NCBI GenBank assembly: GCA_003254905.1
Contig: QANU01008245.1
Location: 271,605-335,604 of the forward strand
Source: Nissolia schottii
Taxonomy: Eukaryota > Streptophyta > Magnoliopsida > Fabales > Fabaceae
Length of the DNA: 64,000 nucleotides
Direction: 5' to 3'
Part shown: positions 58,501-64,000 of the stretch, piece after piece
Position numbering within the stretch: the first letter of the stretch is position 1
How the letters are laid out: every line of letters begins with the position of its first letter
Translations under genes and position numbers: made by a program
The notes under the pieces: generated by a model
The model's database searches: none
What the model was told of the DNA's origin: nothing
What the model saw: the letters and a program-made list of their open reading frames with translations, nothing else

Positions 58501-60312
58501 CACAAATAAAGCAAGCTAATTGAGCACTTACGCAACTCGAGAGTATATAAACATTTAAAGTCTGCCACTAAGCTTAGTATAGATCCCAACATGAGAAATA
58601 CAAATTCATTTTCACTCAGTAAACAGTAAACAGACAGAAGTAAACACACAGAAGTAAGTTCTAAACAATGGTGGTATGTTGTACTAAAAAAATTCAAAAA
58701 AGAAAATTGTAGCAAAAGTAGTTATTGTACTTTTTAGATGTCAATACTGCAAGTTTGGATTAGATTTTTTTTTTTTTTTTTTTTTTTGGAAATGTTTGTG
58801 CACATACAAGAGGTGCTACAAGCAATTTCCTAAATACTACACAAAGGACAAAAAATAAACTCTGGTTAGTAAGGCAATGAAGTAATAAAGAATAGATAAA
58901 GTTCACACACCTTGATCTGCAACAAGCCAACGACATGAATTATCAGCAAAAAGTGCAATCTTCTCATCCGGTCTTATTCCAATAGCTCTCAAGCCTTCAG
59001 CAAAGTCCAATATTGCGTCCTTCAACTGAAAGTTTGATATGACACAAGGTATAAGAAAGATATGGAGTGAATACCACAGAACGGAAAATCATTGGATGAA
59101 TTTCTTATAAAATTCAACATTGAAACAAAAAGCATTAAACATGAACAGCGAGCTCATACAATGTTAAAATAATTCGGAATAGATTTACAGTTTTGCACTC
59201 CATCCACACATCTTAGATTAACGTACAATATTCTATTTGAAATCATACTGTGCAGCATATAACATCAACATGGTTACAACATACAATTCAACAATCAAAG
59301 ATCCAAATGATCGCATTCATATTCTGTAAACGTTATGTGATAGTTTAAGAGCACAAAGTCTTAAATAATTGTCGAATATTCAAGGGTTTTAGAGCATATG
59401 ACAACCATGATAAGATAGGAAGACATCAAGAGCTTCTGAAAACATTTTCAGTATACCTGTTTATAAGTCATAGTGGAAGGAGGATCATGATATGGATCTA
59501 CTACAGCTACTTTATCACCATACTTCTCGGCAGAAGATCTCCAAATGTCAGGAACCGCCTTCCACTCATCCGTGGCCACAGCACCATTCCCAAAAAGTAA
59601 AGAGCTTTCTAGAAAAGGGGAGTACCTTCTTATCTGCACTATCTCGGTCTACATGGAAAAGTTTGTGGTTGGAAGAAAACAGCAAGAATATATTATCCAC
59701 AATATGACATTGACATTCATACACGAACAGAACAGCGCAGGCCATCATGGTTGTTTACCACACAAAGAGTGATACTGTCTACTGATAATCACATGATTGA
59801 ACCATAACAAAGAGAAGGTGATTCTTCCCCCCTCCTCCAAATAAAAGAAAAGGATCAGGGCTATTTGTATATGCAATTTTTCAATCAAAATCAAAATCTC
59901 CATACTTACCGCACAGAAAAACATACACACACATATATATATACCAAATTACATTCAATTCGAGGCTCAGTAGTTCTTCCCTAAATAAATTAGTATGACA
60001 TTACAAACAAAAAAAAAAAAAAAATCCATCAACAGGGTATGACAAGTCAACCAGCGCAGTCCAAAGCCNGCTATTTGTCTCCAATCTTGGAGCTTAGAAC
60101 AACAGCGAAGAGAAGAACCAAATAGTTACCTTGGAATCAGATTGACAGAAGACACGAAAACGACACCGTGCTGAAACTTTGATCCTAGCGGAGGTGTAGG
60201 GAGCATAGAAGAGAGGAAGCGCGTGGGCGGAGTAGAAAGAAGAAGAAGAAGAAGAAGAGAAAGCGGACGCAGCAAGAGCATAGTTGGAGGAGCTTATTGG
60301 AATTGCCGACAT
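45395..60312 (-). CDS. Plastid acyl-activating enzyme (AAE15/AAE16-like), 18 exons
   Basis: Exons (5' to 3'): 60130-60312, 59457-59648, 58911-59025, 58227-58314, 56864-57075, 55804-55922, 54891-55040, 54729-54796, 53406-53511, 51814-51972, 50014-50067, 49845-49925, 49167-49304, 48236-48395, 46805-46884, 46552-46697, 45580-45637, 45395-45487. They join to 733 codons plus stop. AAE15/16 are chloroplast acyl-ACP synthetases that activate free fatty acids with ATP. The first 55 or so residues are Ser-rich, fitting a transit peptide. Core marks: [11 protein letters not shown] (282-292), [20 protein letters not shown] (from 492), [10 protein letters not shown] (from 568), [17 protein letters not shown] and the C-terminal catalytic lysine in PTMKIRRD (Lys714). 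All introns are GT-AG. Introns host TRIMs, a SINE and LTR pieces. AAE15 versus AAE16 cannot be decided here. Confidence 0.95.
47147..47311 (-). mobile_element. Au-like SINE in AAE intron 14
   Basis: Same family as 18936-19098: GGTGGCCCGGTGCAC, TACGCAGCCTTACTC, and on the minus strand AAGGTTCAAATCT as a B-box with one change. Candidate flanking duplications TTTGGCATAGCCAT (47134) and TTTAGACAAAGCCAT (47312) are imperfect, so this copy is probably older. Confidence 0.75.
47830..48130 (+). mobile_element. Possible LTR remnant in AAE intron 14
   Basis: Contains AATTATAAGAGAAAG as a promoter-like word, ATCAATAAAATA as a polyadenylation-like word, and ends TTATTTGGTGCTATTA, similar to Copia LTR/primer junctions. 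Neither the start nor a duplication was identified. Confidence 0.3.
50638..51057 (-). mobile_element. Probable solo LTR in AAE intron 10
   Basis: On the minus strand it starts TGATAGATACTCACCC (51057) and ends GGTTAAGATCA (50638). The start resembles the chromovirus LTR of 31198 and the promoter-to-pyrimidine layout is LTR-like. No target duplication matched. Confidence 0.5.
52231..52558 (+). mobile_element. TRIM retrotransposon, complete, in AAE intron 9
   Basis: 5' LTR 52231-52345 starts TGTTAGAGTCCTACATTG; 3' LTR 52450-52558 starts TGTTAGAGTTCGACATTG. Both contain CTAGATAG...AAGAGCAAG(A/G)CAACCCTCC and end CTCAATTCTKAGA. A degenerate primer site (TAGTATCAGAATC) follows the 5' LTR and a purine tract (GAGAGGGGGTG) precedes the 3' LTR. 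A candidate 5-bp duplication ATTCT is at 52226-52230 and 52559-52563. The internal region is only about 100 bp and has no coding capacity. Confidence 0.85.
52882..53220 (+). mobile_element. Second TRIM copy in AAE intron 9
   Basis: Same order as the copy at 52231: LTR starting TGGTTAAGTCCCACATTG, primer-like TTGAATCAAAGCCTATCC, internal block GGGCCACCCGCAAGTGTCTA and GTCCAGCAAACTTCACGCTC, then a diverged 3' LTR from about 53102. It is more decayed, and no target duplication is clear. Confidence 0.75.
55471..55523 (+). repeat. TG/AG microsatellite in AAE intron 6
   Basis: A short TG run followed by a long uninterrupted AG run. Confidence 0.9.
56479..56740 (+). mobile_element. Rearranged TRIM copy in AAE intron 5
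   Basis: The right part (about 56540-56740) is internal TRIM sequence (GCTACCCGCATAAGTCTAGT) followed by a plus-strand LTR (AAGTCCCACATTAGTTAGGC, GCCTTTATAAAAGCATGGGC, GGTTGAGTTAGGC). The left part (56479-56540) is an LTR end in the opposite orientation (TTAACTCAACCCCAAAAAC ... CTCTTATAAAGG). The element has therefore been inverted internally or formed from two copies. Confidence 0.7.
60069..60069. other. Undetermined base (N)
   Basis: A single N in AAE intron 1, outside any exon. Confidence 0.95.
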
Positions 60313-61389
60313 TTGATTTGGCAGAAGAGAGAGCGAAACGAAGAAATGCAGATGAAGAAGCACGTTGCATTTAAGGAGCGTCGAAGAGTGCTAGAATGAA
60401 CCAGGAACTTATTTTAACTTACAGACAGAGACAGATAAGCTGAGCGTTGAGAAATAAGAAATGGCTTTGTCTTGTACCTGTTGCGCACTAGAACTTTTCA
60501 ATCAATCTTGGGTAACTTAAAAAGAATTTTTTCTAGATACCCAAAAAAAAAAAAATTGTGAATCTCATAAAATTTATTAAAAATATATTTAAATATCTGT
60601 AAAATTTATTATCTTTTTATATATGTGTCTAAGAATTATTCTTAAGCATCTACGGACTACATACTAAAAACATCTCTATACACATGTCATATATCATAAA
60701 AACATAAAATAATAATCTGATAATGTTGACATCGTGAAATTCTACATTCTAATTTTTTTTTCTTAAGAATAATCACCTGATGTGATCACCTGATGTGATT
60801 AGTAATTTCAAAATTATTATTTTTTTCATCCACTAATAACAGTTTTTTTTTTAGCAAAAGCAATTTATTCACAAATATTTATCATTTTAAGATTTGCAGC
60901 ATTCAAGGCGGAGAAAGGGGACCCAAGGGGCCACGGTCCGCGCAAATTTTTGGTTCAAGTTACAAACCACATAAAGAGTCAACATTTTGCTGTGCTAGTT
61001 TTACAATGCTATTGCTATAAACTCGATCACGTAGTGGCAGACTTAGTAGTGCTTTCATTTGTAAGCCTCAATATCTATAATAAAAATACTACTTTTAAGC
61101 CTTAAAAATACTATTTGTAAGCCACGCAGAAATATTCGGTTACAATATTTATTTTTCTGTTTTGTAGTAATACTACACTTACATATACACATGCACGTAC
61201 ACGCAAAAGTATTCACTGATAATGTTTGTTTCTTTGGTATATAATATTTGTTTCTCCATTTTACAAAGCACGCACACGCAAAAATGTTTCTCCATTTTTT
61301 AGGTGTATATATAGCGAGATTGTATCTATAATGTCGTAGACATAGTTAACTATCATAATTTGCTTTATAAAAATTTATGTTATTTATAC
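60313..61389. other. AAE promoter region and AT-rich spacer
   Basis: The first few hundred bases should hold the AAE leader and promoter (leftward), but no convincing core elements were identified. Beyond 60500 nothing coding is recognised. Confidence 0.35.
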
Positions 61390-61620
61390 ACCTCAAAAAC
61401 AGTCACATAACAATCACCCAATCATATAAACAAACATTACAAAATAAATAAACAAACAGTACACAACAGAGAAACAAATATTGTCACTGAACATTTTTTA
61501 TGTGTTTATGCACGTGTGAGTTTAATATTGCTACAAAACAGAGAAACAAACATTGTCACCAAATATATTTGCATGCCTGTGAACACACATATTTAATATT
61601 ATTTGTTTTCTGTATTTGAT
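61390..61620 (+). repeat. AAACAAACATTRYAA-word repeat
   Basis: Words such as AAACAAACATTACAAAATA, AAACAAACAGTACACAACA and AACAAACATTGTCACC recur irregularly. The vocabulary is shared with 5380-5640. Confidence 0.4.
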
Positions 61621-61724
61621 AATGCATGTTTCTCTATTTTATAATGTTTGTTCTGTTTGAGTGGCCGTTAGGTTGCTATTTTAATATGTACAAATACTAT
61701 TTTTGTAAAAAAAAATCATATGAT

Positions 61725-62036
61725 TGTTATAAAATATTATTGGAAGGCGGATGCCTTTATCCTAATTTGGTTGGTATCCAATTAGATTTGATGTAATATG
61801 ACAGAGATTTGATATAATATTATGTACCTCACTCTTAGTCTATAAATAGTCATCTGGTGCCCATTGTATCACAGATAAATAAAGGTTAGCAAGGTTACTT
61901 GCTGTGCAAGTCACCATAGCTAGTTGTCAGTTTACAAAATTAGTTATGGATTAGTTATTCCTTGTAACACACATATAGATAGAAGACTGGTTCACTAAAT
62001 GAACCACCACTCAACGGATGAAAATTCAGTTTCACA
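61725..62036 (+). mobile_element. Probable LTR fragment
   Basis: Has an LTR-like layout: TGTTATAAAAT start, TCTATAAATAGTC promoter-like box, AATAAAGG polyadenylation-like word, and an end near CAGTTTCACA. No partner LTR or duplication was found. Confidence 0.4.
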
Positions 62037-62281
62037 CCATTCCCTCTCTTCTGCACTTTCTGTTGCTTTCTTCCTTTAGTTCTGCTACTTGGTTTCTTTG
62101 CTGAAATCCCATGGTTGCTGGCTATAGAAATCTATTTCAACCCTCCCCCCCCCCAAATCTTCTAATGTCACCTGACCACCAAAAACTGCTGGCGATTGAG
62201 ACAACTGCCATCGATGACATCAATAGCGCAGGGGAGGCAAGATCCAAGAGCAGTGTTGGAGTGACCCAAGAGCAGGATTGG
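62037..62281. other. Spacer, nothing identified
   Basis: Contains a run of C (about 62145). The 62-codon frame here shows no family. Confidence 0.3.
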
Positions 62282-63217
62282 TGTCACGTTCCAACTTAGG
62301 ATGTAACACCCTAGGTTAGTCTGCTAGGTTGTTATCTGCTGAGTGGGAATACTAATAGTCCCTACTTTACTTCGGAAAATAATTAAGTTAGCTGAAAGTA
62401 AGGACCCATTTTTAAAACTTTTCTGTTTGTTACTTTACTTGCAAAATATGAGCCGCGCGTGAATCAAGCATATAATACAAACGATAGAGCGAATGGCTTA
62501 CAACTGATATTCATACATGAATATTTACATAAGCAAACGTGGTCCATCACAAATATTTACATCGACGTAGTCTAACATAATAAGTTACATATACGAGCCA
62601 GATACATTAAACTACATATCAAAATACATCTCAAAAAGAGTAGTCTTCTACTCATCCGTCCTCATACCATCACTGCTCCTCATGCAGCTCCTCATAGGGC
62701 TCCTCTTGGCTCTCATGATCTTCGCCTGCTCCTGGAAGCATAAGCGAGTGGGGGTGAGAACGGTGGTTCTCAGTGGTTGACTATGGATAGTGGGGATTTG
62801 GTTACTCAATTATGCTTCCGGCCGTCCAGGAGATCTGTTCGTGCATCTAGACATCCTACCAGTTATTTCTTGCCTAAGTTCCTGGGCGGCTTTATCTAGT
62901 TACCAGGTGACAGGGGATCTAATCTTTCTTACTAAGTTCTCGTGCTTATTATTAACCAGACTCTTGGTGCAACTGTGACCGTCTCGTACGTGTCTCACGG
63001 ACGGTTGACTCAACATGTATTCATAATCATATATAATCATACAACTTATACAATTAGCACATAAATGTAATGCATGAGGGAATAGGGGTTTCTCTTACGC
63101 GCCTGTGGCCGCGTCCTTCTTCGCTGCTTGGTTGCCATCGCTCCCATGTAGACTGGGGGATCATCATCCATTCTCCAACTACGACGTGTAGTAACACTAG
63201 GAGTAAGGCCCATATAC

Positions 63218-63348
63218 GTCCGAACTTCGTGGACGACTTGCTCACTTACGTCCGAACTTCGTGGACGGCGCCCGAACTTCGTGGACGACTTAATCATCTG
63301 CATCCGAACTTCGTGGATGACTTTAAGGCCTGGGTCCAAACTTCGTAG

Positions 63349-63398
<50 letters not shown>

Positions 63399-63415
63399 GT
63401 CCGAACTTCGTGGAC
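63218..63415 (+). repeat. Six 17-bp cores at 32-bp spacing (GTCCGAACTTCGTGGAC)
   Basis: Cores start at 63218, 63250, 63270, 63302, 63334 and 63399, with intervals of 32, 20, 32, 32 and 65 bp. Three copies (63218, 63250, 63399) are identical; the others have one or two changes. The ends GTCC/GGAC are inverted, so each could form a small hairpin. A CT run lies in the last interval. Confidence 0.85.
63355..63395 (+). repeat. CT microsatellite
   Basis: About 20 CT dinucleotides, sitting between the fifth and sixth 17-bp cores. On the reverse strand it yields an artefactual Arg-Glu run. Confidence 0.95.
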
Positions 63416-63854
63416 ATCTTACCTGTCTTTTCAATGTCATGACATAAAAGCTCAAGCGCTCCTTTCTTTCTTTTCTCTCGTCCGGGTGGAAACCCGCGTT
63501 CAGATCATTCTCTGCGCAACATAATCATAACCCAGTCCGTCTCGCACGGCCGGGGAGGGGCTTGTCAAGTATGACGCGCCAAGAGAGGGATTCCTAGTAC
63601 ATAACTATGTCATAACTTTGGGCTACTCCGACCCTCTGTGGTCGGGCCCATCTTTAAACTTAACTGTTTTACCTGATTTAAATTACCATCTTTGCACATT
63701 AGTTCATTTACTTCTAGTGATCTATGGTTGCCCTAAGTCCTGTAGCAACGCTACCTCATGATGCATGTTATCATAAATACTACACATAAACTCTACCATT
63801 AAGTACTTGTTGGAATAGAGGGGACCTAGAAAAACCCCTCTAAGGGACCGCTCA

Positions 63855-64000
63855 ACTACCCCAGGGAACCTCCGCGGAACCTACCTAGGAACTCTCCGGG
63901 GAATTACTCTGCAACTCCAGGGAACCCCCGCGGAACCCACTCAGCAACCCTCAAAGGAACCACTCGACCACTCAAGGGAACCTCCGCGGAACCCACTCAG
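63855..64000 (+). repeat. 56-bp period GC-rich tandem array
   Basis: The core AGGGAACCYCCGCGGAACC starts at 63863, 63919 and 63975, exactly 56 bp apart. Weaker half-unit matches (GGAACYACTC, GGAAC-TCTCC) lie between. It continues past the window end. Confidence 0.8.

Larger units (their letters stand above)
62282..64000 (-). mobile_element. LTR-like sequence, minus strand, runs off the window
   Basis: Its left end, TGTCACGTTCCAACTTAGGA, is the near-exact inverse of the 3' end of the solo LTR at 38717-39893 (TCCTAAGTTGGAGCGTGACA). It is therefore the 3' end of a related LTR in minus orientation. The block around 62640-62770 (GCATAAGCGAGTGGGGGTGAGAAC) resembles LTR text near 6480 and 23840. 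Two short-period arrays lie inside. Its other end is beyond 64000. Confidence 0.55.

Noticed and set aside
63218..63415. CRISPR-like array of short repeats
   Set aside because: Cores are only 17 bp, spacers 3-48 bp, there are no cas genes, and the setting is a plant LTR. It is a retroelement tandem repeat.
63046..63417. 123-codon Arg-Glu-rich frame near the right end
   Set aside because: Created by the CT microsatellite and the 17-bp repeats; no homology-like pattern outside them.

Overview
This is plant nuclear DNA, most likely from a legume, with Glycine or a close relative the best guess. The reasons are split genes with GT-AG introns, a plastid-targeted ribosomal protein, a DYW-class PPR editing factor, a RALF peptide, AT-rich intergenic DNA, and a heavy load of Copia, Gypsy, TRIM, SINE and MITE sequences. 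The species is inferred from overall impression and was not tested. No CRISPR array, operon, rRNA or tRNA gene was seen.

Six host genes are supported. RPL12 (plastid ribosomal protein bL12c) is at 9561-10133 on the minus strand, single exon. A selenium-binding protein 1 gene is at 15836-21764 on the plus strand; 7 exons join to 478 codons and one intron is GC-AG. A RALF precursor is at 27416-27766 on the plus strand. A METTL18/HPM1-type histidine protein methyltransferase is at 28434-37897 on the minus strand; 9 exons join to 303 codons. A MEF35-like DYW PPR gene is at 40366-42216 on the plus strand, intronless. A plastid acyl-activating enzyme of the AAE15/AAE16 type is at 45395-60312 on the minus strand; 18 exons join to 733 codons. 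Exon edges were read by hand from splice signals, and the joined frames close exactly in all three split genes.

Most of the rest is transposon-derived. 1-9 kb holds Copia LTR and gag debris, Gypsy-type LTR pieces and degenerate repeats. 10.3-13.7 kb is a whole but dead Mutator-like element (MULE) with a perfect 9-bp target-site duplication. 13.9-15.5 kb has a Gypsy leader fragment and a folded AT-rich repeat. 23.5-26 kb has a long LTR followed by a three-unit repeat interrupted by a Mutator-type MITE. A second Mutator-type MITE lies about 170 bp upstream of the RALF start. The large METTL18 intron 5 carries a near-complete chromodomain Gypsy element in the opposite orientation. 38.2-40.05 kb is a Gypsy protease fragment split by a solo LTR with a perfect 5-bp duplication. 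AAE introns carry TRIMs, an Au-like SINE and LTR pieces. The last 1.7 kb is an LTR-like sequence with two short-period repeat arrays, running off the window.

The host genes show no shared pathway. Four products are predicted or known to act in organelles or the cytosol and one is secreted. I found no convincing undescribed biological system. The best leads are the MULE/MITE pair, the TIR element with coding-like cargo in METTL18 intron 8, the nested LTR insertions dated by intact target duplications, the GC-AG intron, and the 32-bp and 56-bp period arrays at the right end.
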